From Flammeovirgaceae bacterium (GTDB lineage Bacteria; Bacteroidota; Bacteroidia; Cytophagales; Cyclobacteriaceae), in assembly GCA_016709845.1 (NCBI GenBank), contig JADJMA010000002.1, positions 1-64,000 on the forward strand: a stretch of 64,000 bases of DNA, in the 5' to 3' direction. This document shows, piece by piece, positions 1 through 10,650 of the stretch. The stretch's first letter is position 1. Every line of letters starts with the position of its first letter. The position numbers were made by a program, and so were the translations under genes. Under the pieces are notes generated by a model. That model was not told the DNA's origin. It did not search any database and saw nothing but the letters and a program-made list of their open reading frames with translations.

Positions 1-2
1 TG

Positions 3-116
3 ATTGCAGAAAAAATTCTTGCAGGAAATTTTAAATCGGGTTATCAAACTCCCGCCATGGCTTATGGCGAAGATTTGATTTTGGAAATAGAGAATACAAA
101 ACGAACTGATCTCTAA
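3..116 (+). CDS. C-terminal end of a saccharopine dehydrogenase-like oxidoreductase (partial)
   Basis: An open frame enters from the left edge and stops with TAA at 114-116, giving 37 residues. The tail contains a GYQTPAMAYGEDLILE stretch. This resembles the C-terminus of the saccharopine dehydrogenase / trans-acting enoyl reductase-like family, where a TPA/TPS-A-G motif near the end is usual. The Rossmann domain that would confirm it lies outside the window, so the family call is tentative. It converges with the minus-strand gene ending at 158. Confidence 0.4.
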   Translation: MAEKILAGNFKSGYQTPAMAYGEDLILEIENTKRTDL

Positions 117-157
117 ATATCCCGAACTCAAAAAAGTAGAACTCAGCGCTTTACAAA

Positions 158-621
158 CTATTTAAACCAACTTAACCGGGCCGCTTCAACTTTTGTGTGA
201 TAGGCCGTCCACTCTTTTGCATAGAATACACCTACCTGTTTAGCAAATTCTGTCGTTGACTCTTCAGCTACGTCAATGCGTTGAATATCCTGCTCTGAAA
301 GCAAATTGTTTAAATATGATAGACCCACTCTTTGTATTGGACATCCACTGGGTTAAAATCAATACGTTTTTGGAAATGATTGTCGAGAATTTCTAATTCA
401 ATAATTCGATTGAGCACTAAATTACGGTAGCCTTCTTTCCCGCCAGCCTTAGTAAAGCCAATCGATTGCCAACAAACCAATACAATCTGATTTCGGCTTG
501 TTCGCACCACGCCATACGGCTCAACAGTGCGCGTTAGCGGTTCACCTTCCAGCAAAATGCGACACACATGCTTATCCTCAGAAGCCCGCCAGAGTTGTTG
601 TATAATTTCGTCTTCAATCAA
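158..621 (-). CDS. WYL-like domain protein of unknown role, frameshifted
   Basis: The main frame (310-621) encodes 103 residues with RTVEPYGVVRTSRNQIVLV and GYRNLVLNRIIELEIL. This pattern of strands around an R-x-V-x-P-Y and an R-x-x-x-L-x-R-I segment resembles WYL-type ligand-sensing domains. The frame stops at 310, but another frame continues at once with NNLLSEQDIQRIDVAEES and runs to a TAG at 158-160, giving about 154 residues in total. One indel near 305-315 explains the break. No helix-turn-helix is seen, so it is not a complete WYL regulator. It starts 4 bases downstream of the selD stop and is probably co-transcribed with it. Confidence 0.5.
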
Positions 622-625
622 GGTT

Positions 626-1656
626 TTAAAGTATAGTTACAACGTGCTCAGTCTTTTCTTTCATTCTACCAATGGGAGTCAGCGCAAGTCCTTTTGTGTT
701 ACAGAATTTTTCAAACTCTATTGAGTTATCTTTTGGCAATGTCACTAACAATCCACCACTGGTTTGTGGGTCACACAACGTTAACAAAGACTCTGCGCCA
801 ATACCGTTTACTTTTTTATCGTAGCTCTGCCAGTTGCGCATCGTATTGTCGGGGTAAATCATTTAGATAAATAGTGTCCAAGATTTTTAATAAGAGGAAC
901 CTTCGCGTACTCGATCTCAGCCGAACAGCCGCTGCCTTCACACACTTCAATTAAATGACCGAGCAACCCAAACCCGGTTATGTCTGTCATGGCATTTACA
1001 TAGTCTAACTTTCCGAAATCTGCACCGAGTATATTTAGTTCCGACATTACACGCACGGCTTCTTCCACATCTTCGGCAGCAGCCAGGCCGCGTTTCTGTG
1101 CGGTAGTTATAATACCAACACCAATGGGTTTGGTGAGGTACACCACATCGCCCGCTTTCGCTGAATTATTTTTTTTAAGATTCTTCTTTTCAACCGTGCC
1201 GGTTACCGCTAAACCAAAAATAGGTTCAGGGCTATCGATACTATGGCCTCCCGCCAAGGGAATTCCAGCCTTCGCGCACACGTCCCGACTTCCATCCAAA
1301 ACCTTTTGTGCCAACTCTTCCGGTAACTTACCGATGGGCCAACCCAGAATGGCGAGCGCCATCATCGGTTTACCACCCATCGCATATACATCGCTAATCG
1401 CGTTTACGGAAGCAATGGAACCAAAAGTAAAAGCATCATCCACAATTGGCATAAAAAAATCGGTGGTACTGATGATGCAACTACCATCGTTTAATTCATA
1501 GACAGCCGCATCATCTTTCGATTCGTTACCGACCAACAACTTGGGAAAATTTGCTTTCGGTAAACTGGTGTGAAGGATTTTATCTAATACGGCTGGGGCG
1601 ATTTTACAACCACAACCAGCACCATGCGAAAACTGGGTTAACTTTATTTCATCCAT
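626..1656 (-). CDS. selD: Selenide, water dikinase (selenophosphate synthase), frameshifted
   Basis: SelD makes selenophosphate from selenide and ATP, the selenium donor for selenocysteine and 2-selenouridine. The catalytic loop HGAGCGCKIAP is at residues 11-21 with Cys15 in the usual Cys/Sec position. The ATP-binding part follows (SKDDAAVYEL, TTDFFMP, GGHSIDSPEPIFGLAVTG), then MTDITGFGLLGHL and, near the end, CDPQTSGGLL. The reading frame breaks at 859-862, where TGA and ATG overlap. The two pieces add up to about 343 residues, the normal family length, so this is one gene with a single indel. The break codon is not at the Sec position and is not recoding. MnmH at 37144-38198 is a plausible user of the product. 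Confidence 0.93.
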
Positions 1657-1711
1657 GAGCTTAATTTAAACACCGTGAATCCGGATGCCTAAATTAACAT
1701 ACATTGATCAC

Positions 1712-3137
1712 TTACACAGCAATCCTTAATTTATATTCGTCATAGCGCTGCAATACCTCCTTTACATACTTTACAGGTTCAACACAACGACAATAGCCAA
1801 CAGCAACCACGGGATCGCGAAAATATTTTGGATCCGCTTTTTTCGACAGAAAGTATTCTACATTATCATCCCACATGGTTGGGTCTTTGCCGTATTTTTG
1901 GGTTAACTTTTGTGCATCGGTAACATGGGTTAGTCCTACATTATAAGCAGCAAGCACAAATTTTATTCGTTCTTTCGGATCAGGCACTGTCTTAGCCAGG
2001 CGCGTATCGAGGTACTTTAAAAACTTAACCCCTACTTTAATATTCTGGGTAGGATCCAACAGGTTGGTTACTTTAAAAAAATCACCGGTTGCGGGCATTA
2101 CCTGCATCAGCCCAATAGCACCCGCCCATGATTTTACTTGTGGATCAAAGTTCGATTCCTGATAGGCCACCGAAGCGATCAATCGCCAATCCCAGCCAAT
2201 CTGTTCTGCGCCTGCTTTTAACTGTTCATCAAACGGTGATAATCGGTTGCTTATCATGGACGAATATTCGCTGGATATTCGTGCTTCCATCAATCTCGAA
2301 CTATTGAAGTACTTATCATAGATGATTTTAGAGACGCCACTTCGTTTAGATTCTTTCAACCAGGTATTGGTAGCTTTTAGTAGCTCCGGTGAATTTGTTC
2401 GCACCGCCCAAGCAATTTGTTGTGGCAAACTTAATACGGTGTTGATATCCAGGTTGGGATAGTAAAATGAATTAACCATGGCGAGTGTCTGATCCGTTAC
2501 GGTATACTTTATTTCACCCGTAGCTACCTGCCGGATTAGGGATTCCGTTTCGGCCAGTGCGCTGTCTTCTACAATTTTTATTTCGCCACCCACTTCATTC
2601 GAAAGATTGATCATGCGCTCTTTGAAAGCAGAGCCTTTTAAAACATGCACTTCCTCACCAATTAGTTTTACCGGATTGCGAATTAGTTTTTTCTCAATCA
2701 CCTGTGGAGGTTGCAAGCGCCAATTAGCGGGTTTCTTTTGTACCAGCACCTGATGGGTGTTAAAGAACGCATCGGTAAAGGCCATGTATTGAGTACGCTC
2801 CTGAGTAATAGTGAGTGGAAAGGCCAGAATATCTCCTTCGCCTTTATTGAGAAGATCAATAGCTTGCTCAATACCGGCAATCAATTTTACTTTTAATTCA
2901 ACCTTGAGATTACTGGCCAGCCGTTTAATCAGTTCATATTCATAACCCATAGGGCGGCCCTTATAAATAAAATAACTGATGGAATTGTTATCGACTAAAG
3001 CAACCAGATAGCCCCGTTTGCGAATAGCTTCCAGATCAAATTCAACTTTTGGTTCTTTCGCAAACTCATCCTGATCGTCGTTTCTGGCAACCCATGAGAC
3101 AAGATAATGCAAAAGAAACGAGATAAGCCATCCGCAT
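1712..3137 (-). CDS. MltF-like lytic murein transglycosylase, lipoprotein, frameshifted at N-terminus
   Basis: The N-terminal half is a periplasmic solute-binding (SBP_bac_3) domain (GYEYELIKRLASNLKVEL, TQYMAFTDAFF). The C-terminal half is an SLT lysozyme-like domain with the catalytic Glu in AYQESNFDP, then GLMQVMPAT and AAYNVG. This order is that of MltF, which cleaves peptidoglycan glycan strands. The main frame opens with an improbable leader, but an overlapping frame from ATG 3135-3137 encodes MRMAYLVSFALSCLMGC, a clean lipoprotein signal with lipobox Cys at 3087-3089. One indel just after that Cys joins both. The protein is therefore probably an outer-membrane lipoprotein of about 475 residues. 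Confidence 0.85.
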
Positions 3138-3175
3138 CTTTGAGTCATAAAATGAAGATACGGTTTTGGGCAAAA

Positions 3176-3206
3176 CAAAAAAAGGCCCCAGGGAGCCTCT
3201 TTTTGT
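3176..3206 (-). terminator. Rho-independent terminator downstream of the TonB-dependent receptor
   Basis: Read on the minus strand, AGGCTC-CCTG-GGGCCT forms a 6-bp stem with one G-T pair and a 4-base loop, followed by a run of seven T. It lies about 20 bases after the receptor stop at 3225 and just before the MltF start. Confidence 0.7.
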
Positions 3207-3224
3207 AAAAGAAATCTTGATTTA

Positions 3225-6200
3225 TTAATTAAAAGTATAGCGTAGCGTTAACTGACTCTGCCAGGTGTTACCTAAGGTAATACCACGTACAAAACGATCC
3301 TGCGCTAACACAACAGAATTGGTTCCATCAGGCAACGTTATGGTTTCAGTTTGCCATTCTGATAGGTTGCCAGTCGTTCACCTGGGGTAACTGAACCCAA
3401 GTCCGTTGCCAAAGTTAAGGAACTTTGTAACGGTGGCATATACCTACACCATTTATCGTTTAGCAGGTTACCAAAATTGAGAGATATCAAATCTAACCTG
3501 AAGTGCATTCTTCTTAGCTTTCGGGCCTACTTTAACAAAGAAATCCTGGGCAATTGTCAAATCAAAGCGTGTTAACCAAGGAAGGGCTTGCCCGTTGCGT
3601 TCTGCATACTCACCTCTCCAGATTCGAAAGGTATTCATCTCCATTAACCCACTCATTGAAAAGCGGCTTGTTGTCGGCAGAAGCAGTAAGGCCTTTACCA
3701 TCATACGTTAATGTAGGAACGTAAGTTCAGTATTGTCTTTTAGGAACATAAATCAAATCGTTATTTTGGCCATCACCATTCATATGGAATTGTGCATAGA
3801 ATCTACCATAATTTGAATCCACTGAGTTGCAGTTGATCAAGCGTAGATTTGTCAAGTAGCTCCTGCGATACCGGCCACCATATTCTTTGCGGCACACGTA
3901 GTTGGCATAACTGTAAGACCGAGATCGTTGCCGATCCTAACAAGTTGGCAGGTAATTCTGACCAACCGTGTTGATTAACTGCCTGAACGGTACTTCCACT
4001 GATTGCAGATCTTGCGCATAGCCATAGGTATAGGCTAACATTCCACCAAAACCCTTAAATGGCGGGTTTTCCAGTTTTGCAGAAAGGTATAAGAATATCC
4101 TTCTGAACCGTTTTAAAGACAAATGTGATTGACAGCGTCTGATTGATGATCCATTGCAACAGGTTGTGCTGAGGATAGATTCAGAATAATTCATCGCGAG
4201 CAGTGGGTAAATCAGTTGGCAGAAGTCTGGCATTTTGGGGAAGGCATCAGGTTAGCATTTTTACGCAATGCCTGTTAAATCGTTTTGTTATGAATTCCTT
4301 CCAATGAGCCTATAAGCCCAAATGGTAATTTTTATCAACTGCCAGGTTAGTCTTTAAAACCATCGGGTTTTTTGAGCTCTGAATCAGATGCATTTACTGC
4401 AAATCCTGTAGGCGCAGTTGCATTAATAAACCTGCTGGCAAATCGGCAGGGTTGGTGCGGAAAGGAATATTGCTGTTGCTTAAGGTAACAACCGCGGTGT
4501 TTACACCATTGTTACCTAACTGATTTGAAATCAAAACCTGGGGGATGCGGGAAACAAAAATGCCTGATCCGCCACGAATCTGAAGAGTCTGATCTCCCAA
4601 CACATCATAGTTAACCCCAACGCGAGGTGATAACAATAACTTGGTTGTAGGGAATGCGCCTGTAGAAACCTTATAAGGCTGTTGATACTCATCTTTAAAA
4701 GTCAACCCTGACACAACCGGATTTTCATAGGCTTCCGTGGTTGAGTTGTTGTAGGCATAAATATCACCACGCAAACCTCCTGTTAGTTTAAGCTTAGCAT
4801 TTACCTGAACTCATCCTGTACATAGAAACTATAAGTGGATGTTTTCAAAGTCTGCCACGGTTTTTCTCCGGCTGGCAATAAAGAAACTCTCAAATTGTAA
4901 CGGGGTACTGTTACGGGTGAAGTAGGGGCATTGGGATTTGCGATGTATGAATTCATAGCAGAGTAAAAATCCGTTAAAGAATTATACACATACACTCCAT
5001 TTGAACTGGGAAAAAACAGGTTGTCTGAAGTAAAATATTCATACGCAACACCTGCTGTGATGGTATGCTTATCAGCAAAGTATGTTAAGTTATCAGTAAA
5101 GTTTAACGTAGAGTAGTTCAACTTATTATCTGGGGTGAAAAAGGATCAAATCCTACAGTTGTATAAGTAGAGCCTGAATTCTGAATTTCAATAGTTGGGA
5201 ATAAACCAGTCAGGTACTTTCTGTCTTCAATTTGCTTATTATATGTTAGAATTGCTTTGTTGGAAATCTTACTGCCAAAATTCGAGTTCAACTCCAATGC
5301 AACAGACCGGGTATTATCCTGGATTTTATAGCCAGTATTTTGCATGGAAAAAGCCAGGTCACCAGCGTAAGTTCCTGTTGGTAACCCTGGCGGTTTCAAA
5401 ACCCACCTGTATTACTACTGGCACTGTTACTGATTGATTGATCTGCCTCTGAATCATGGTATGAATATCGAAGCGCCAGTTTGTGATTCTCATTAATGTT
5501 ATAATCCAGTCTTATCAACGCTTTCTTACTAGTAATCTCATTGTTCCAGCCGTCAAGCGCGCCACCATTCCAGCCAAAATTGGTTGACATGTAATTACTG
5601 AGCGTGGACAAATCGCTTTCGGTAACCCAGAAATGTTATTTCCACCTGCTCCGCGGTTCAAAGACCAGTTAAGGGCCGGAGTTGACCTATCAAACTGCTC
5701 TGCATTCAGGAATATAAAAGTTTGTTCTTAATAATGGGGGCACCAATACGGAATCCCATTGGTTTCTCATCCAATGCTGATACCGGTTAAGTCTTTACCA
5801 TACACTGTATTACCGGTAAGGCCTTGTTGCGGGTTATATAATAAACTGAACCTGTTACTTCATTTGTTCCAGAGCGGGTAACGGCATTAATACCAGCACC
5901 AGCAAAACCTGACTGGCGTACATCAAAGGGCGCAACGTTAAGTTGTATTTCATCAAGGGCATCCAATGAAACAGGAGTTGTCCAGTACGGCCCCCGGCCG
6001 ATGATGAACTACCCAAACCGAAACCATTATTGAATACCGAGCCATCAATAGTAAAATTATTAAAGCGGCTGTCCTGGCCAGCAATGACCGGCCGTTACCG
6101 TAGGCATTATATTTTACAATGTCATCAACGGTTCCTAATAGTTGGTAAAGTGTTAATGGTTGTTTGTCCATACGAAGCAGCGGCACCTGTTCTATCAGAA

Positions 6201-6584
6201 CTAAAAATATCATTCTTTGCTCCCGACACAATGATCTCCCGCTAATTCAGTTCTCGCATCTTCTAATTTGGTGTTTACGTTTGCCGCCACACCAAGACTC
6301 AGGAAAACTTCCTGGACTTCTTTCTCTTTGAAACCAACAAAGCTGATTTTTACAGTGTAGGGTCCACCTATACGCATACCTGGAATGGTATATCGGCCAT
6401 CGGTCCGCGTAGATGCACCATAAACAGTACCTGACGGTGTGTGGGTTGCGGTTACGTTAGCCCCCGGCAATCCTGCACCATCCTGGTCTGTTACAAGCCC
6501 TGTAATGGATGATGTTTTTACCTGCGCAAACGCAGCCCCGGAGACCGCGAATACAAAGATTAAAAACAGTAAAATTTTCCTCAT
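3225..6584 (-). CDS. TonB-dependent receptor, Oar-like, with CarboxypepD_reg domain; heavily frameshifted
   Basis: The start at 6584 gives a signal peptide (MRKILLFLIFVFAVSGAAFA), then a carboxypeptidase-regulatory-like beta-sandwich (SSITGLVTDQDGAGLPGANV, TRTDGRYTIPGMRIGGPY), as in Oar/OmpA-related TonB-dependent receptors. Fragments in different frames carry plug and barrel sequence, for example ALIRLDYNINENHKLALRYS, NFTDNLTYFADKHTITAGVA and LLSPRVGVNYDVLGDQTLQI. The end reads LTLRYTFN with stop at 3225-3227, a typical barrel C-terminus. The span is 1120 codons, normal for the family, so nothing large is missing, but at least eight indels interrupt it. The substrate cannot be inferred because no SusD-like partner is adjacent. 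It may be a true pseudogene, but the error pattern elsewhere favours sequencing error. Confidence 0.85.
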
Positions 6585-6617
6585 AATATTTAGTTTAAGT
6601 GTGTCATACTCTGGTCG

Positions 6618-6625
6618 CAAAAATA
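6618..6625 (-). promoter_or_regulatory. Bacteroidota-type -7 promoter element of the TonB-dependent receptor
   Basis: The minus strand reads TATTTTTG, an exact match to the TAnnTTTG -7 consensus of Bacteroidota sigma-ABfr promoters, 33 bases upstream of the receptor ATG. No convincing -33 TTTG was identified, so the call rests on the -7 box and its position. Confidence 0.4.
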
Positions 6626-6863
6626 TCCTTTTAAGCCATTAAATAGCCAGAGTCCATTTTAAATCTTTCAAACATTTTATTAACAATTTCATAACCCGCT
6701 AAACCACTTATACTTTATCCGTTGTACTTTGAGTGAAAACCTAATTGTTTAAAGCCTTTTAATATCATTATACCTATCAAAAGGTTATTTACTCCAGCCT
6801 TATTCCTGTTGGCATCCGCGTTTCCGCTCCGGGCTCAAATCGATCTCGCCTGACTATCCCCGG

Positions 6864-6912
6864 AATTGACAATGGACAATATTGGGGGTAACCCTTGTCA
6901 ATTGTCAATTAC
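6864..6912. repeat. 7-bp-periodic inverted repeat (stem-loop)
   Basis: The left arm AATTGACAATGGACAA (6864-6879) pairs with TTGTCAATTGTCAATT (6895-6910) with a single mismatch. Both arms are tandem heptamers (aattgac/aatggac and cttgt-caattgt). A short GGGT-A-ACCC palindrome sits in the loop. The element overlaps the only ATG of the following open frame. Its design matches the element inside the kynurenine monooxygenase gene at 36243-36312. Confidence 0.75.
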
Positions 6913-7447
6913 TCCTTACTTTTGCAAAACCTTCAGTCCCAGCGTGATCCGAAAATTTTTTCCGCTAGACAAAAATTATCTTCTCGAAGAAGTTCAGCTT
7001 GCTTTGCAGGATGCACTGCTCGACCAACTCGGAGAAAGAGTAAATATTCACCACCAGGTCCTACATAATCCATTAGGCCTAGACGACTCGTTTACCCAGC
7101 GACTTAAAGCGTATAAATCCAAAAACCGAAAGCCCTTACATAACTTCTACCAAAACCTGGCGGGAGTATACCGGTATAAATTTGGCGAAAACCAACTGGG
7201 CTTTGTGTGGGATGGCCGCGACCATAGCCAACTCTATAAAGAAGAATGGATTCAGGTCTTTACTGCCTGGACCGAACAATTTTGTGCGCACGAGCTATTC
7301 TTACAAGCTGTATTAGACCTTACCGTTTTTTTGCCCGACAACCGGCACGCTCACCTGGCCGAAAACCGCATGAATCATTTTATACTCAACCATTTTGAAG
7401 TTAAGATTCATAAGAACCGAGGGATAGTAGAAATGAGAGTTGCTTGA
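6872..7447 (+). CDS. Hypothetical protein
   Basis: The open frame of about 190 residues is not recognised. From about residue 25 it reads like a soluble protein rich in aromatic and charged residues, for example LLEEVQLALQDALLDQLGER, NFYQNLAGVYRYKFGEN and HLAENRMNHFILNHFEVKIH. There is no signal peptide or membrane segment. The ATG at 6872 and an in-frame TTG at 6866 both lie inside the inverted repeat, and a GTG at 6944 is an alternative start. It stands alone between the divergent receptor gene and the GltS-like gene. Confidence 0.5.
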   Translation: MDNIGGNPCQLSITPYFCKTFSPSVIRKFFPLDKNYLLEEVQLALQDALLDQLGERVNIHHQVLHNPLGLDDSFTQRLKAYKSKNRKPLHNFYQNLAGVYRYKFGENQLGFVWDGRDHSQLYKEEWIQVFTAWTEQFCAHELFLQAVLDLTVFLPDNRHAHLAENRMNHFILNHFEVKIHKNRGIVEMRVA

Positions 7448-7469
7448 TTTGTGAAACTGCTAAACGCAG

Positions 7470-7640
7470 AGCTGTCTCAAAAAAAATTAACCATTAAGAT
7501 AATTAAGAAATTAAGGTCATTATGGATTCTATTCGTGGATCTACTATCCAAAAGAGCCCTGAGTGGAATGAACCCTGTGATGATTACTGTAATCTCCTCA
7601 AAGCGTTCTGCGTCCTCTGCGGTTAAAAAAAGTTTGTACT
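7470..7640. repeat. Intergenic stretch with two likely interspersed repeat units
   Basis: No convincing gene lies between 7448 and 7693. The stretch holds a run of ATTAA-spaced units (taaccattaagataattaag, about 7488-7510) and a GC-richer unit (gcgttctgcgtcctctgcgg, about 7602-7622) followed by an A-run. Both resemble the short repeats scattered between genes in Bacteroidota genomes. The short open frame at 7451-7657 runs through this repeat-like sequence and is unlikely to be a gene. Confidence 0.35.
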
Positions 7641-7693
7641 TTGTGTTTAAAGAATGAATTGCTAATTTATCCGACCTTTAATCTCTACTGCAC

Positions 7694-9292
7694 ATGAAAC
7701 GCTCTTTATTTTATCTCCTTTCAATCGTCTCTGTTATTGTAATTCTGGTTTGGGCCTATTTCTGGATTGATGTTCTGCTCCTGTTTCTGATCGTTGGCCC
7801 AATTATTATTATGGGCATTCAAGATGTAACACAAAACAAGCAATCCATACGCAAAAACTTTCCGGTATTGGGGCGGTTGCGCTATGTGTTTGAAGCTTTG
7901 CGACCCAAGATTCAACAATACTTTGTGGAGAGCGATACGGATGGTGCGCCTATTAATCGTAACGAGCGCTCGGTTATTTATCAGCGTGCAAAAAAACAAA
8001 CCGATACGGTTCCCTTTGGTACGCAACTGAATGTATATGCCGAAGGCTATGAATGGATAACCCATTCCATTGTGCCGAAAGATTTTCATAAAATGGATCA
8101 TCATCCTCGCGTGGTAATGGGTGGCAAAGAATGTAAGCAGCCCTACACAATGAGTGTGCTTAATGTAAGCGCTATGAGTTTTGGTTCGTTAAGCAAAAAT
8201 GCGGTGCTCGCTTTAAACGGGGGTGCCAAGATGGGTGGCTTTGCGCACAACACGGGCGAGGGCGCATTGAGTCCGTACCATCTGCAACCGGGGGTGATAT
8301 TGTTTGGCAAATTGGTACGGGATATTTTGGTGCACGATCGAAGGATGGAAATTTTTCGGAGGAAGCCTTTCGGGCCAACGCAACAAAACCTAGCGTAAAA
8401 ATGATTGAGGTAAAACTCAGTCAGGGAGCTAAGCCCGGGCATGGTGGAATTTTACCCGGCAAAAAAAATACGCCCGAGATTGCTGCCATCCGGTTGGTAG
8501 AACCCGGTACCACGGTGTTCTCGCCACCCTTCCACAGCGCCTTTGGTACACCCATTGAATTAATTTTATTTGTTAAACACTTGCGCGACTTATCAGGCGG
8601 TAAGCCAACCGGTTTTAAGTTATGCATTGGTCGCAAAACAGAATTTCTTTCTATCTGCAAAGCGATGGTGCAACTCAACACCTTTCCTGATTTTATTACC
8701 GTTGATGGTGGCGAAGGAGGCACGGGTGCTGCGCCTGCAGAATTTACAAACTCGGTGGGTATGCCTTTGCTCGATGCGCTAGCTTTTGTTGACGATGCGC
8801 TGCGTGGCTTTGGCATTCGCAACGAAATGAAACTGATTGCCTCGGGGCATATCCTTACGGGCTTTCACATGGTACGTGCAATGGCATTAGGTGCCGATAT
8901 TTGCAACAGTGCTCGGGCTATGATGATGGCCTTGGGTTGCATCCAGGCGTTGGAATGTAACAAGAACACATGCCCCACCAGGTAGCCACGCAAGACCCCC
9001 TATTTAATGAAAGGGCTTGGCGTAGAAGACAAAACGGTGCGAGTAGCCAACTATCATAGAAATACCGTAGAGAGTTTTGTTGAATTGATTGGTGCCGGAG
9101 GCATTGATCATCCCGATCAAATAAATCGTACGCATGTGTACAGACGGGTATTTATGAATTTGGTAAAAACCTACGAAGAGATTTACCCCACTATACCCGA
9201 TGGTTGCTTACTGGATGGTGGCGATGTGCCCCTTTGATTATGAAGAATATTTAAAGCGCGCTGCCGCAGAAAGTTTTGAAGTGAACCGATAA
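7694..9292 (+). CDS. FMN-binding glutamate synthase family protein (stand-alone GltS-like), frameshifted
   Basis: Two N-terminal membrane segments (about residues 5-42) precede a GltB-like FMN barrel: SVLNVSAMSFGSLSKNA, HNTGEGALSPYHL, KLSQGAKPGHGGILPGKK, FITVDGGEGGTGAAPAEF, IASGHILTG and ALECNKNTCPT with the Fe-S cysteines. This is the stand-alone glutamate synthase-like family, whose reaction is often not established. Indels are visible near 8288 (five G where six restore GGDIVWQIGTGYFGA), near 8980 (before VATQDP), near 9005 and near 9232 (one C too many before DYEEYLKRAAAESFEVNR). Repaired, it ends at TAA 9290-9292 with about 532 residues. Confidence 0.88.
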
Positions 9293-9342
9293 TATTATAA
9301 TGTTTGGTTATGACAACACAAAAATTCGTTGTTATAAAAAAG

Positions 9343-9510
9343 TTAATCCACCGCGACAATCATTGGTTGGGCTTCTGAAATAATACAGAAGTAAAAAATA
9401 CCAAGAGTAAAATTCAGTAATACAAATAAATACTGGTGTTGTCCCGGATCATCAGTAGGCGCTTTCAAAAATTTGAGTAGCGTGCCGAAAAAGTAAAATA
9501 GATGAATCTT
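9343..9510 (-). other. Possible gene remnant with one membrane segment
   Basis: An open frame without a start codon reads LLKFLKAPTDDPGQHQYLFV, then LLNFTLGIFYFCIISEAQ and PMIVAVD, ending at TAA 9343-9345. The hydrophobic stretch and natural composition suggest the C-terminus of a small membrane protein. A stop codon cuts it off where it meets the start of the plus-strand M20 gene. It could be a decayed gene or chance. Confidence 0.25.
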
Positions 9511-10646
9511 GAAAAAATAAAATTACTCAGAAAAGAACTCCACAGATATCCTGAGCTGTCGGGGCAAGAGATAGAAACGGCTGGACGTATTAAGAAATCA
9601 ATAGAAAAATGTCACAATATCAAAATTATTGAAAATATTGGAGGGAATGGATTAGCCGTTATTACTGAGTTTTCAAATAGCGGTCCCACTATTGTAATTC
9701 GTTGCGAATTGGATGCGCTTCCTATTGAAGAAGTAAATGATTTTGAGTACCACTCTGTTAATAAAGGCATATCCCACAAATGTGGTCACGATGGTCATAT
9801 GGCTATTGTGGCTGGGCTGGTTTCTTGGTTAGACCAACAGGATTTTAAGAATGGAAAAGTCATATCGCTTTTTCAACCTGCTGAAGAAACCGGTGAGGGT
9901 GCCCCTAATGTTTTAAACGATAATAGGTTTAGTGAATTAAATCCGGATTATATATTTGCATTACATAATATTCCCCACCAGCCAATTCATTCTATTATAA
10001 CCCTTAACGGTAATTTTTCTTCTACTGTGCAAAGTGTTTCTATCGAACTGAAAGGTAAAGAGTCGCATTCAGCTGAACCCGAACATGGAGTAAATCCGGC
10101 ACTGTGCATGGCAGAACTTATAGAAAGATTTAATGGGTTAAATAATAAAGACCCTGCGAAAGAAGATTTCAGGCTATGTGTCCCAATTTATTCCAGCATG
10201 GGAGTTAAATCTTATGGCATTCTGCCGGGTTTGGCGAGATCCATTACACGTTAAGAACCAAAAGTATGGAGAAAATGGAAAGACTTAAGAAGGAGGTTAA
10301 CAGTATTCTATCAGAAGTTTGTCTAAAGCACAAATTGCCTCACACAGCAAAATGGTTTGAATATTTTCCTGCCGTTGTTAATGACGGCTTCTGTAACCAA
10401 ATTATTGCAGAGGCAGCGAAAGCCTACAATTATGATATAATTAGCAAAAACATACCTTTTAGATTTGGAGAAGATTTTGGCTGGTTTTCTGAAAAATACA
10501 AGGCCGCTATGTTTGGCATTGGGGCCGGGTTACAATCCCCTGCGCTACATCAAGCCGACTATGACTTCCCTGATGAAATAATAGAAACCGGAATGAATAT
10601 GTTTAAAGGAATAATTGAGAGTATATTAACCCACCACTCAAAATAA
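9502..10646 (+). CDS. M20 family amidohydrolase/peptidase, frameshifted
   Basis: Metal-dependent amidohydrolase of the hippurate hydrolase / IAA-amino-acid hydrolase type, which removes acyl groups from amino acids or cleaves small amides. The start MNLEKIKLLRKELHRYPELS is the classic N-terminus. Metal and catalytic motifs are CELDALPIEE, HKCGHDGHMA, FQPAEETGEGA and the late FGEDFGWFSE. The frame breaks near 10232, where three T are read and four restore GFGEIHYTLRTKSMEKM. The repaired protein is about 381 residues, near the family norm. The next gene starts 4 bases downstream, so the hydrolase and the PLP enzyme are probably co-transcribed. Confidence 0.88.
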
Positions 10647-10650
10647 AAGT

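Noticed and set aside
859..862. In-frame TGA in selD as a selenocysteine codon
   Set aside because: The TGA lies near residue 266, far from the catalytic Cys15, and the protein continues in a different frame. It is an indel, not recoding.
1124..1501. A 125-codon plus-strand frame
   Set aside because: It is antisense to selD, whose identity on the minus strand is certain.
7451..7657. A 68-codon plus-strand frame
   Set aside because: It runs through repeat-like, non-coding sequence and has no protein-like pattern.
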